Shown here piece by piece: positions 1-8,363 of a stretch of DNA of 13,292 nucleotides (position 1 is its first letter; every line of letters begins with the position of its first letter). The DNA comes from Beroe ovata (taxonomy: Eukaryota; Ctenophora; Nuda; Beroida; Beroidae). A program made the translations under genes and the position numbers. The stretch lies in assembly GCA_946803715.1 (NCBI GenBank), contig CAMPET010000166.1:107267-120558 (forward strand). The letters run 5' to 3'. The notes under the pieces were generated by a model. The model had not been told where the DNA came from. It did not search any database and saw nothing but the letters and a program-made list of their open reading frames with translations.

Positions 1-178
1 TGTGTGTGTCTGTGTCTGTGCTTGTGTTTGTGTGTGTTTGTGTTTGTGTGTTTGTGTTTGTGTGTATTTGTCTGTGTGTATTTTTCTGTGTCTGTGTCTG
101 TGTATTCATGTGTCTGTGTCTGTGTGTGTGTCTGTGTGTGTCTGTGTCTGTGTCTGTGTGTGTATATTTGTCTGCCTG
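1..178. repeat. TG-rich microsatellite/minisatellite inside a RIOK1 intron
   Basis: The first ~178 bases are almost only TG, TGTC and TTTG units. They end just before a pyrimidine-rich acceptor (tccctcgcag at 194-203). The open reading frames across this stretch encode only alternating V/C/L residues and are low-complexity artefacts. The tract is the 3' part of an intron whose upstream exon lies outside the window. Confidence 0.95.
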
Positions 179-203
179 TCTGTAACTACATCCTCCCTCG
201 CAG

Positions 204-1794
204 GTGATCTGAAGATTATCGACGTGTCTCAGGCAGTGGAACATGATCACCCGTCAGCCCTGGAGTTCTTACGGAAAGATTGTACAAATATTACCGGTAT
301 GGAAATGTATTGGACTGTTATGTAGTGACGATTATACTCACTATCATGACTACTATACTGGCTATACTGACTATACTGACTATCATGACTATAGAATGAC
401 AGTTGATTCTTGAGTTGAATGACGGTTTTTCTGCTCAACTGCTCCCCTCGGTATACCCTGGTGATTGACACTGACCCATTCTCACTTGTCCTCCATTACA
501 TGATTTGGCCACCTGCCCTCAGATTTCTTCAAGAAGTTTGGAGTTCCCGTAATGAGTGTGAAGGCGCTGTTTAACTTTGTAACGGACAAGTCCATTACTG
601 ATGATAACATTGAGGAATACTTGACAACTGCTCAACGTATAGCCACAGAGGGTAAGCAGGGATTTGGGGGCACTGAATCTTGTTTTACATAAACAAAACG
701 GTAGAAGGTCCGTGAAATCATGGACCATTGATAAAGAGTTTGCGCTGGCGAAAGTGTCTGAACTTTATATGTGGCAAAATAGGGCTATGTTTATACTATG
801 GTCATGAGTTAAATGAACTCTTCACTTGTCAGGGAATGTTGAGGAGAAGTCAGTTGAGGAAGAAGTGTTCAAGAAAGCATTCATACCCTCTACTCTTGAT
901 GAAGTGCCAAACTTCGAGAGAGATTTATCAAAGGTACACCAACTGTGAATCCCATGTTTGATCCCATGTTTGATCCCATGTTTGATCGTCAATGTATGAT
1001 AGTAATCACAAATTGAGATTTGTCAGTTTTCACTGATTATATCACATAATCAGCTGAATAGTGCTTGTTTTCAGGTTGATGAAGGGAAGGGGAATGAAGT
1101 GTACTACAGGGAGGTTATCGGACTCTCCACAAACATGAGATCAGTCTCATCAACTCCCCGGTTAGTGATCAGAGATAGTCTGCCGACAACTACGCAAAAT
1201 AATTATATTGCTAATTGCATCTATCGGTCCCAACACCTATATAATATCCGTCTATAATGATACCTGTACCTCACTACCTCTTATGCCTGGAGCACAATGA
1301 TCCATCTTTCAGACTATTGGAAAATGTGGGCGATGTAGAAAGGGAGGAAGGACCTATTCCCGATGGAGTAACAGAACCCATGGGTAAGTACTGAGTTAGA
1401 GAGTTGTGATGATTGGGTATTGGAAGTAGATGAGCTGTGAGCAACATAACTATATAATTTCTGGTGCTCATCATTCTGTCATTTCAATGAATTTTGATCA
1501 TCCTAGAATGTTTGTTTCAATATTTACGGTACCACTATCTCTATAATCCACTCGCCATTGTGTATAATAAATGATGTTTCGGCTTCAGATGTTGAATCAG
1601 ACTCTGAAACAAGCGATAAAGACCCAATGATTGAAACGGAAAAAGAGGAATTGCATAACTCGTGTCATAAGAAGCTAAGTAAAGAAGAAAATAAGGACAG
1701 AAAGAAACAATTTAAGGCTGCTCAAGCAGAAAATAGGACTAAAAAACAGCCGAAACATCTGAAAAAGGCAAGAGACAAAAAATACAAAAAGTAG
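204..1794 (+). CDS. RIOK1: RIO1-type atypical serine/threonine kinase, 3' part (six exons)
   Basis: Exons: 204-296, 523-651, 833-933, 1075-1160, 1313-1383 and 1589-1794 (stop TAG 1792-1794). Every intron is GT...AG and the joins keep frame, giving about 227 C-terminal residues. Exon 1 carries [13 protein letters not shown], the RIO counterpart of the kinase DFG segment with its metal-binding Asp, followed by LEFLRKDC, both very close to human RIOK1. The next two exons encode the end of the RIO fold ([28 protein letters not shown]). The later exons are an acidic linker ([10 protein letters not shown]) and a strongly basic tail ([17 protein letters not shown]), as at the end of metazoan RIOK1. 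The family acts in late cytoplasmic 40S ribosomal subunit maturation. The P-loop and the HxDLSEFN catalytic loop would be upstream of the window, so the gene is cut by the window edge, not visibly broken. RIOK2 and RIOK3 lack this DVSQ-VEHDHP-LRKDC series, so RIOK1 is a firm call. Confidence 0.95.
331..395. repeat. Imperfect 9-bp tandem repeat in RIOK1 intron
   Basis: Degenerate units of the form CTATACTGA (variants CTATCATGA, CTATAGAAT) repeat about six times in the intron between the 204-296 and 523-651 exons. It is a simple minisatellite; no function is visible. Confidence 0.7.
949..984. repeat. 12-bp tandem repeat, three perfect copies
   Basis: ATCCCATGTTTG occurs three times head to tail (949-960, 961-972, 973-984). 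The array starts 15 bases after the end of the RIOK1 exon at 933, close to the donor GTACAC, and lies wholly inside the intron. Confidence 0.95.
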
Positions 1795-1888
1795 TTCAAG
1801 TTGACAGTGAATTCAATATGAACGCTTGAATTTTTAACTAATTTAATTCTTGAATTTGTCCTGTGAACTTGAACATTAAGGCGGCTTG

Positions 1889-1937
1889 AGTTACTTACAC
1901 TTCATAGTATTATATTAGTTACTTACACTTCATAGTA
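1889..1937. repeat. Duplicated 21-bp segment next to an ambiguous base
   Basis: A 21-bp sequence at 1889-1909 recurs identically at 1917-1937, a 28-bp offset, and the second copy is followed at once by an N at 1938. It is either a short tandem duplication downstream of RIOK1 or an unmerged overlap left by assembly at that N. No canonical AATAAA is seen between the RIOK1 stop and this point. Confidence 0.85.
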
Positions 1938-2128
1938 NGATTCAAACGAGGCAGAATAGCACGAGCCATCATATTATTGCCAAATTATTCAGCTTCAGAT
2001 TGGTACCGGCAACAACGCGAACGGTTATGGTCATTCAGGTGAAGAGTGACATCGAAATAACTGAATACCGGTGGAACTGAGGCCGCGGCCTCCTGACGCG
2101 CGAGTCCATTGGCGTGCGCAGGGTTGCT

Positions 2129-2436
2129 GTCGAGAATTTCGTTTCGCGCGCGCGCGGCGCATACTTATTCTCATACTATTCTTGCGGCGCATACTTATTC
2201 TTGCTGACGCAAGCCGCTTCGCGGCTTGCATCAGCGGTCTGGCATTGCATCGCCCGACAAGGACTACGGAGACGCGCAGCGCGCGCGGAGTATTTGGGTC
2301 ACGCAGCGCGGTCGATCAACATCATTTGTCGGGCGATGCCAGACCGCTGATGCAAGCCGCGAGAGCTGAGAATAAGTTTAAGCCGGGCCGCGCGCGCGCA
2401 AAACGAAATTCTCGACGGGGTCTATCATCGATCGAC
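2129..2436. mobile_element. CpG-rich foldback (MITE-like) element
   Basis: Outer arms: GTCGAGAATTTCGTTT at 2129-2144 is the exact reverse complement of 2401-2416, and alternating CG runs follow on both sides (2145-2158 against 2387-2400). Inner arms: 2221-2260 pairs with 2327-2361 almost perfectly, apart from a 5-base insertion in the left arm. The left arm also has an 18-bp direct duplication (2154-2171 and 2184-2201) and a tight hairpin, GCAAGCCGC-TTC-GCGGCTTGC, at 2209-2229. The loop 2262-2326 contains the 49-bp block shared with 8380-8428. No transposase is encoded; the GC-rich reading frames across it lack any recognisable domain. The right boundary is taken from similarity to the second copy at 2598-2667. 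No target-site duplication was identified. Confidence 0.75.
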
Positions 2437-2585
2437 AAAACATCATCGGCCTTCATCCCAAAGGAAAGGGCTAAGGGCCCCGGCCATCCATGCCATAAAT
2501 GACGTTCGCAAAACAGGGCCAGGGGTAGGGGGTTTGAGAAGTTTTAACAAGGTTGAACATAGGGGGAAGGGGGTTAGTGGGGTGT

Positions 2586-2679
2586 AACGTTACACTTGCC
2601 TGGCGATGCGAGGCCCAGCTGATGTGAGCAGCGATGAAATACTCGACAGGGGCTATCATCAACAGCCAACGTTACACTT
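2586..2679. repeat. Diverged partial copy of the foldback repeat between 12-bp direct repeats
   Basis: The 70-bp segment 2598-2667 resembles the right arm of the neighbouring foldback element. GGCGATGC...GCTGATG...AGC.GCGA matches 2332-2362 with several mismatches, and ACTCGACAGGGGCTATCATC matches TTCTCGACGGGGTCTATCATC near 2410-2430; the intervening ~40 bp are absent. AACGTTACACTT flanks it exactly on both sides (2586-2597 and 2668-2679), as a target-site duplication would. The short length and divergence leave room for chance. Confidence 0.5.
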
Positions 2680-2861
2680 CAAAGTTTGAAGGGCCCATTC
2701 AGATCATGCATGTATCAGTTTCACAGTATAGCTGGACTGTAGGATCCCACACTATATGAGTATGTTAGAATGAACAGTAAACACGGTGTGTTGTTGTTAA
2801 TGTATTTTTTAAGGGGTGTAAACTACAATGTTCAAGTGCAAGTGTCATTTTTCACCCATTC

Positions 2862-2895
2862 AGGTATTGCACTCTTCGAGGTATTGCACTCTTTG
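2862..2895. repeat. 17-bp tandem duplication
   Basis: AGGTATTGCACTCTTCG (2862-2878) is followed directly by AGGTATTGCACTCTTTG (2879-2895), one mismatch apart. Confidence 0.9.
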
Positions 2896-3104
2896 AGGAG
2901 ATTTCCCTGCTTTATAGAATGGTTTATTGCATTGCTAGCAAAACATGATATTGCACACTGGAGTCTGGAACCATATATTGCATTTATAATGACTCAATGT
3001 AAATGTAATTTCGTGATTACATAGAAACTGAGCAAGCATCAATGTTTATTCAACAGTGATATCATCAATAATGATTGTGTTACTCAACAGTGATTTAAAA
3101 TGTA

Positions 3105-3149
3105 ATGTGCAATGCACATATCAAATGCACATTTCAAATGCACATATTT
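3105..3149. repeat. 13-bp triplication with an ATGTGCA/TGCACAT palindrome
   Basis: AATGCACAT-A/T-TCA units sit at 3111-3123, 3124-3136 and 3137-3149 (the third degenerates at its end). The first overlaps a perfect odd palindrome, ATGTGCA-A-TGCACAT (3105-3119). The ATGCACAT core is one base from the POU octamer ATGCAAAT. It lies about 500 bp upstream of the PCYT1 start codon. Confidence 0.8.
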
Positions 3150-3653
3150 TGTGCATAGCTTCCTATGTGTAAATGGAGTGACTGCGATGGATAAAGTCTG
3201 AAATTGTAAATGAGAATGTTACAAAGGGGTTTTCCAAATTTGAAACAAGAGCAAACAAAGGTGGAGGGGGGTCTAAAAATCAGACAAAAATGTGAATTTT
3301 TTTATGGATGGCCCCCTACACTTTGTGAAATTAACCCTGAAGAAGGGTCTATAATGTCTTGAAGCTGTCAATAGATTTGTGGTCATTGTGCGTGGGTTTG
3401 AACCAATTTGTCTCATTGTCTACTTTTTTATCATCTGAAGCATGCTTAGAGTAGTTATTTATATTTGCCACAAACTTCATTGTGTCCATCAATGATGTGA
3501 GGTGCAGGTGAAAATGAATTGCATTCTATTCCAAGATGTTGTTGATAGAAGTTAATCTGAGAGACATGGTCTCTTATTATTGGAATCTAGTGAACCACTG
3601 TAATTATGACTGAGTTGATTTACTAATTTAGTTCTTCAAAGTAGGAAAGTGTT

Positions 3654-5278
3654 ATGGATAGTCTTGGTGTGCAGGTAGAGTTTTGCATTTTTGATTAGCC
3701 TTTCATGCTAGTCCAAGTTGAACACTTATCCTCACCAAAAATTATTCCAAGACAAAAAAGCCTCCATATTTCAGGATCCAGCTAAACTCCCTGCTCTTTT
3801 GATGGGTGAAACTAAAGAAGAATATAAGCAAAAGTATGGAATGTATATCAATCCTGTTAAAGATAGAGCGAAGTACTCTCATATTCAAGGTTTTAACCTT
3901 ATTCACTTTATCTCACAGAATATTGTCTCAAAATGATATGCCTCTATAAAGCAATAAAACTTTTCTGAGATGGTTGAACATTTTAGTAAACAGCTATTTT
4001 CAGGCAAAGAACAAATCAGGATCTGGGTTGATGGGGTTTTTGACCTGTTCCACTTTGGGCATATAAGGTACATCCTTCAAGCGAAGAATATGTTCCCCAA
4101 CACCTATGTCATTGCTGGAGGTAACTTTTGTTTATTATTTTGATGCCGGGGAGTTGAATTATCTGATGCTTAACTATTGACAAGAATTCATGCAACTTAT
4201 CTAGTATCTGGAGGGGATGATGTATCAAAACTCAAGGGAATGGCTGTTATGACAGAGGAGGAGCGGTGTGAGAGTGTAAGACAGTGTAAATATGTGGATG
4301 AAGTGATATGCCCAGCTCCTTGGGTCCTTACAAAGGAGTTTCTAGCTAAACACAACGTGGGTCTCTTATTCATCTTGAACTGCTTCTGCATTTGAGCAGT
4401 TCTTTTATAACTACCTGGATGGGTTTAACTATTAATATTTTCCAAAAGGGCTACTTTCAATAAACTGAACTGAATTATCCTTAAAAACAATACAATTATA
4501 AATGAGTGTTATCTTAAGGACATGATTATCAATATTTCAGATTGATTTTGTCGCTCAAAATGACAGTCCCTATCCCATGGGTGATATACCAGATATCTAC
4601 AGGCCAATCAAAGATGCAGGTTGCTATCCAAGCAGCTCAAAAGCAAATGACATGTTCCTGCGAACTCATTTCTTTGATCTTCATCACGAATATCCCAGGG
4701 ATGTTTCTTCCAGTTAGGAGGACCGAAGAAGTGTCAACATCTGACTTCATTACTCGGATCATCCTCGAGTATGACAAGTATCTGCAGAGGAACTTGGACC
4801 GTGGATACACAAGGCAGGATCTTGGGATCACTTACATCAAGGTCTGTTTGTCAGGAGTGTAGAAATTTCAAGTGTGGATAAAATATTTGCTGAGCTCATC
4901 AAGAATGACAAAATCTTATACAGGAAAAGCGCCTGAGAGTTGCACGAAAGGTGGAAGGTGTTCAGAAAACCATCAGTGGCCTTAAGGCGGGATTCATGGA
5001 ATACTTCTATCAGCCTATTGTAAGTAATTTTCAACCTATCAAAACATACGAGGCTACAGCAGCTGGTATACTCATGTCTCATATTTCTGTAAGCTTCAAT
5101 ACAAATCTCAGCTTTGCTAAATCATCACCTGCAATTTCAGAGTATGCGAATATCTGAGATGGTGTCACCAGTCCCCTCTCCCAGCCACTCCCCATACTAC
5201 TCCTCAGATGAGGAAGAGGAAGGGGGAGAAGAGGAGGCAAGGTCGAGCAAGCGCCGTAAATCCTTGAACCAAGACTAG
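3654..5278 (+). CDS. PCYT1: Choline-phosphate cytidylyltransferase (CCT), complete
   Basis: Exons: 3654-3674, 3775-3889, 4004-4120, 4205-4356, 4541-4619, 4699-4841, 4924-5019, 5141-5278; all joins are GT...AG and in frame, giving 286 aa. CCT makes CDP-choline from CTP and phosphocholine, the regulated step of phosphatidylcholine synthesis. Visible signatures: [13 protein letters not shown] with the nucleotide-binding HxGH at residues 62-65, LKGMAVM with the conserved Lys (95), YVDEV and APW (122-124), IDFVAQND, and RTEEVSTSD (169-177) in place of the usual RTEGISTSD. The catalytic domain ends near 209. A short basic/amphipathic stretch (210-241) replaces the longer membrane domain M, then come an SP-rich, acidic tail ([16 protein letters not shown]) and KRRK. 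Exon 1 (MDSLGVQ) is the least certain: its ATG follows an in-frame TAG at 3642 and it ends at a good phase-0 donor. Human PCYT1A is 367 aa. Ethanolamine cytidylyltransferase is excluded because only one catalytic domain is present. Confidence 0.93.
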
Positions 5279-5721
5279 AGATTAATAGATTATAGTGATT
5301 TTTGAATAATTCGTTCGGAGTTGAATTAATTTTGGGAGGTTTTAGCTGAACTTGTTATATGTTCCGATTATAACGCTGTGATTTTTAGTTCTTCATTGTT
5401 TTAAACTTAAATTACGTTTGTTATAAAAGACTGAGTTTTGACTTTTTGTCGCGAATTGCAATTTTGATATATTATCACGTTTATAATTGTAGTATTAGAA
5501 CGAAGTTATTGATAACAGTTTTGACTATCTGATTTAGGATCATCTTTACTTGGAAATGTCTTAATTGATCCCAATATGAAATTCTCTGTTTCTATTCCAT
5601 ATTTAGTTTGATTATGATAAAGCTGTTTTTATACTGTTAGGACTTCGTCATTTGAAATTCAAATGTTGGTTTCGAATGACAAAAGAATATTCGATAGCTT
5701 ATTACTGATTTTCCCTGTAGC
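5279..5721. other. PCYT1 3' UTR and spacer
   Basis: AT-rich sequence after the PCYT1 stop. There is no canonical AATAAA; the variant TATAAA at 5422-5427, followed by T/G-rich sequence, is the best cleavage-signal candidate. A perfect odd palindrome CATTTGAA-A-TTCAAATG lies at 5649-5665, nested in a weaker GTCATT...AATGAC pair (5647-5679). No gene is visible. Confidence 0.45.
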
Positions 5722-5808
5722 ATGAATCGTAGTGCTTACCGACGCTATCTGGAGGAAGTTTTAAAGTCGGCCGAAGAGCAGATAACAGGCCATGTGCATA
5801 TTGTTTAA
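5722..5808 (+). other. Short ORF after a splice-acceptor-like site, unrecognised
   Basis: A 28-codon frame starting MNRSAYRRYLEEVLKSAEEQ lies directly behind an acceptor-like ttttccctgtag (5709-5720). Its composition looks protein-like (helical, charged), but it matches no family I recognise, and no partner exon was found. It could be a terminal exon, a remnant, or chance. Confidence 0.2.
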
Positions 5809-5871
5809 CGCTAAGTATAATATGACGTCTTTATTGAAGAGTTCTTATCACCGAGTTCATTGGCGTTTAAA

Positions 5872-5964
5872 ATGTCAGACTTCTTGAGAAAGCCGGCACT
5901 CGGCAGTGTACCCTACCAGTACAAACCATCTGATAAATTCGAGAGTCAAGTGTTGAAATGTTGA
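5872..5964 (+). other. Short ORF, possible first coding exon, unrecognised
   Basis: A 30-codon frame begins MSDFLRKPALGSVPYQYKPS. It has A at -3 before the ATG and lies ~55 bp downstream of an AT-rich TATAATATGACGTC stretch (5817-5830) that could be a promoter. No clear donor (only a weak CAA|GTGTTG) and no downstream exon were found, so a gene cannot be claimed. Confidence 0.2.
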
Positions 5965-7364
5965 ATTCTTATTCCTTTGAGTTTATACTCCAGTGGTACG
6001 CAACTATGAAGCAAGTATCGTATTAATAACACGACTGGAAGTAGACCTTTTTGTCTATTTGTTAAAACCAATCTGTAATTATCATGCCAACTGCCAGTAG
6101 GACACTGAGTCGAATTCCATGGAAATGGGTCTTCCTTATCCACTCTCAATATGGACAACTCAGTACACCGACATGAAGTACTAGCACAGTAAGTCTCATT
6201 ATCTCCCTTATAAGGGATAATTGACACTGAATTCAGCGTGATATCATATTGCCCCCCCCCTCGTGACCCATCACATGAGTTATTATATACTGCTGCCAGC
6301 TNAATATCATTGCATATTAATCATGTTTTGAGTGCAGTAGCATAGGGCAACTTAGAGACTCGATTCATGATTATCGCATTTTGACTCATATAATTCCCAT
6401 TGACGGGGACATGTCACAGACCGTATCAAACGTATCAATGCAGTTACTTTGATGATAAATAGGAAAAATAGTGTTGCAACGATCAATTTACTTTTACAGC
6501 ACTGCAGTCAAATGTTCGTTACAACACTACTCGTCCTGTTCATCATCTTATCGACCGAAAGATCCCTCTTTCACACACCATACGCTGACACGTGTCCATG
6601 ATCAACTACTTGCTTACTCAGACCTCACCTATACTGATTTATGTTGAATGTACATGAATGTATATACACGATTGACACTTGACAGTAACTTATTGAAAAT
6701 ATGGGTTCACCGTTTTGAAAGGTGAAGGTAGCCATTTTATAACACTACCATAGTTTAACTTCTTTGGAAATATGTACTGACCCAGTGACCTAAGGAGCGG
6801 CCCTAAAGATGTTGTCACGCTGTAACAGAGAAGCATCATATTATTACTCTTGTGGTATATGCACACAGTTTCTACCCTAGCTGGGAGTGGCAAGCAGTCA
6901 TGTGAGCAATGAGGAACATGATCATAGTACCTACCGTGAGTTATGATCATGACATTGACTGTATGACACCGACTTCCAATCAGGACTGATTAACGTGACA
7001 TCTATCTTCCAATAGCTATACAATTCCAGTGGCAACTAAGGTGATCAGTGATCACACTATGCAAGTAGGTATATTATATGATGGGCTCGAATGTGTTTTG
7101 CAACGCATCATTTAAATAGATAGTTTTTGCTTGTTATGGATAGTTCTGACAAGAAAAAACAAGTTTTCATATCAAATCATCTGATGCTTAGCCATGACTT
7201 ATTAGTTTCCAATATTTTTTCGCCGTCTGAAGGGGTTTTATTAAGACTAAAAACAAGAGCGCAATGCTGCAAATACAGGCAATCATACGTACAAATGTAA
7301 ACACAGGGCGCAAGGGAGAAACTTTGACGTANCAAAAGTAGTTGGAGGAAAATCTAGAAGATTA
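5965..7364. other. Intergenic spacer, no recognised gene
   Basis: No coding region is supportable. It contains a 93-codon minus-strand frame (5946-6227) without a recognisable domain, a C9 run near 6251, single ambiguous bases at 6302 and 7332, and a perfect GTGATCA-G-TGATCAC palindrome at 7041-7055. I see nothing else. Confidence 0.5.
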
Positions 7365-7753
7365 GGCAGTCTGGAGGAAGTTCAACCCTAAAAAGCAGAC
7401 ATGTATCCAAAAAGTAGACCTCCACTTTTAAAAGCAGACATGGTTTCAAAAAAGCGGGCATCTGCTTTTTGGAGGGTGACCAGACGCATTGACATCCAAA
7501 CACAATTTTTGGTGGATGTCAGTGTGGAGAGAAAGTTTGGTGTTGTCAGAGAGGCAAAGGGAATAAGATAAGAGGGTATAAGTGCTACTTTCATAACAAA
7601 TGACAGAACTACCAGGAATTCAAAAGAGGTTGAATTTCAAAAAATCTAACGTCTGCTTTAATGAGATGATGTCCACTTTTTCAATCTATGTCTGCTTTTT
7701 TGATGAAAAAGAATATCTCTGCTTTTAAGGGTCGAAATTCCTCCAGACTGCAA
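7365..7753. mobile_element. Non-autonomous inverted-repeat DNA transposon (MITE, 389 bp)
   Basis: Terminal inverted repeats of 36 bp: 7367-7402 (starting CAGTCTGGAGGAAGTTC) against the reverse complement of 7715-7750, 32 of 36 positions identical. AAGATTA flanks both ends (7358-7364 and 7754-7760), a likely 7-bp target-site duplication. Inside each end is an array of a 12-bp unit: AAAAGCAGACAT-like copies at 7391, 7410, 7430 and 7450 on the left, and its complement ATGTCTGCTTTT-like at 7649, 7669, 7688 and 7715 on the right. The internal ~170 bp encode no transposase, so mobility would need an enzyme supplied elsewhere. The CAG...CTG ends recall hAT elements, but the duplication is not adjacent to them as in hAT, so the superfamily is open. 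Confidence 0.85.
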
Positions 7754-8163
7754 AAGATTAATATTCTTTCATTTTTTGAACTTCAGATGATTGAACATTG
7801 TAATACAAAGTTAATAAATCAACCCACCACACTTTTCCGCCAAAAATCTGCAGACAGTTGCAAGACATTACAGTTTCTTCTTCAGGATCTCTCATTTTAG
7901 ATAAAAAATATTTTTGTATTGTGATAATTTGATACTTTCTTAGTGTGGGCAGGAAATTCGATAAAAAAGAAGCTGCACAAGAATTTGAATTGTCTGGTGG
8001 ATAAAAGATATCTTTGATATTGCTTAAAAAGTTCAATGACGTATGACAGAGGACGATGTCAGACTTAATTTGGCATTTTGGCATTGGATGATAGCCCCTG
8101 AGAAGAATTTTATTGCGACATTGCAGTATTGCACGCCCGTCTTGTCAAATGTCATTATATGTT
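7754..8163. other. AT-rich spacer, no recognised gene
   Basis: The longest frame is a 108-codon minus-strand ORF (7758-8084). It has no recognisable domain or splice context and is within the range expected by chance in sequence of this size. Nothing else is visible. Confidence 0.5.
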
Positions 8164-8303
8164 ATACCTGACATGCATTATATAAGCATTTTTGCGCGCG
8201 GCGTGCGCGCCTCATTCGAAACGTCTTTTGAAAACCCTCATGGTCCGAACTTTGATGAAGGCGCGCACGCTGCGCGGAAAAACAGGTCTTATAATACCTG
8301 ACA
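8164..8303. mobile_element. Small CpG-rich foldback element with 10-bp flanking direct repeats
   Basis: The left arm around 8180-8213 (TATAAGCATTTTTGCGCGCG, then GCGTGCGCGCC) pairs imperfectly with 8256-8293, whose complement reads TATAAGACCTGTTTTTCCGC, then GCGTGCGCGCC. The unit 8174-8293 (120 bp) is bracketed by ATACCTGACA at 8164-8173 and 8294-8303, a plausible target-site duplication. No coding capacity is seen. Confidence 0.55.
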
Positions 8304-8363
8304 ACACGCTTGGCATGGCGTCGAAATGACACAACCAAATTTGATCATAAAAAATTACAAACC

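Larger units (their letters stand above)
2680..3653. other. AT-rich spacer upstream of PCYT1, no recognised gene
   Basis: No coding region is supportable here; the longest open frame (84 codons at 2770) has no family resemblance and no splice context. The spacer holds a 17-bp tandem duplication (2862-2895), a 13-bp triplication (3111-3149), a repeated CTCAACAGTGAT-like motif near 3048 and 3082, and several TATTGCA motifs between 2866 and 2980. The PCYT1 promoter and 5' UTR presumably lie in its 3' part, but no TATA box or initiator can be assigned. Confidence 0.5.

Noticed and set aside
2-325. Open frames encoding V/C/L repeats at the start
   Set aside because: They are translations of a TG microsatellite running into the RIOK1 exon; the real exon starts at 204.
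2071-2502. 143-codon + strand ORF
   Set aside because: It crosses the whole foldback repeat, is long because the segment is GC-rich, and has no recognisable domain.
2505-2585. Possible G-quadruplex (several runs of 4-5 G)
   Set aside because: Each cluster has only three qualifying G runs, and the two clusters are ~30 bases apart, so the usual four-run rule is not met.
3337-3365. CTGAAGA...GAA pattern resembling a hammerhead ribozyme core
   Set aside because: The GAAA box is GAAG and no convincing stems II and III can be drawn.
5748-5760. 13-bp match (TCTGGAGGAAGTT) to the transposon end at 7370-7382
   Set aside because: The match stops abruptly on both sides and falls in a protein-like ORF; probably chance.
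5946-6227. 93-codon minus-strand ORF with several cysteines
   Set aside because: An acceptor-like ...TTCAG lies at its upstream side, but no family resemblance or second exon was found.
7758-8084. 108-codon minus-strand ORF
   Set aside because: No domain, no splice context, and of a length expected by chance in this amount of AT-rich sequence.
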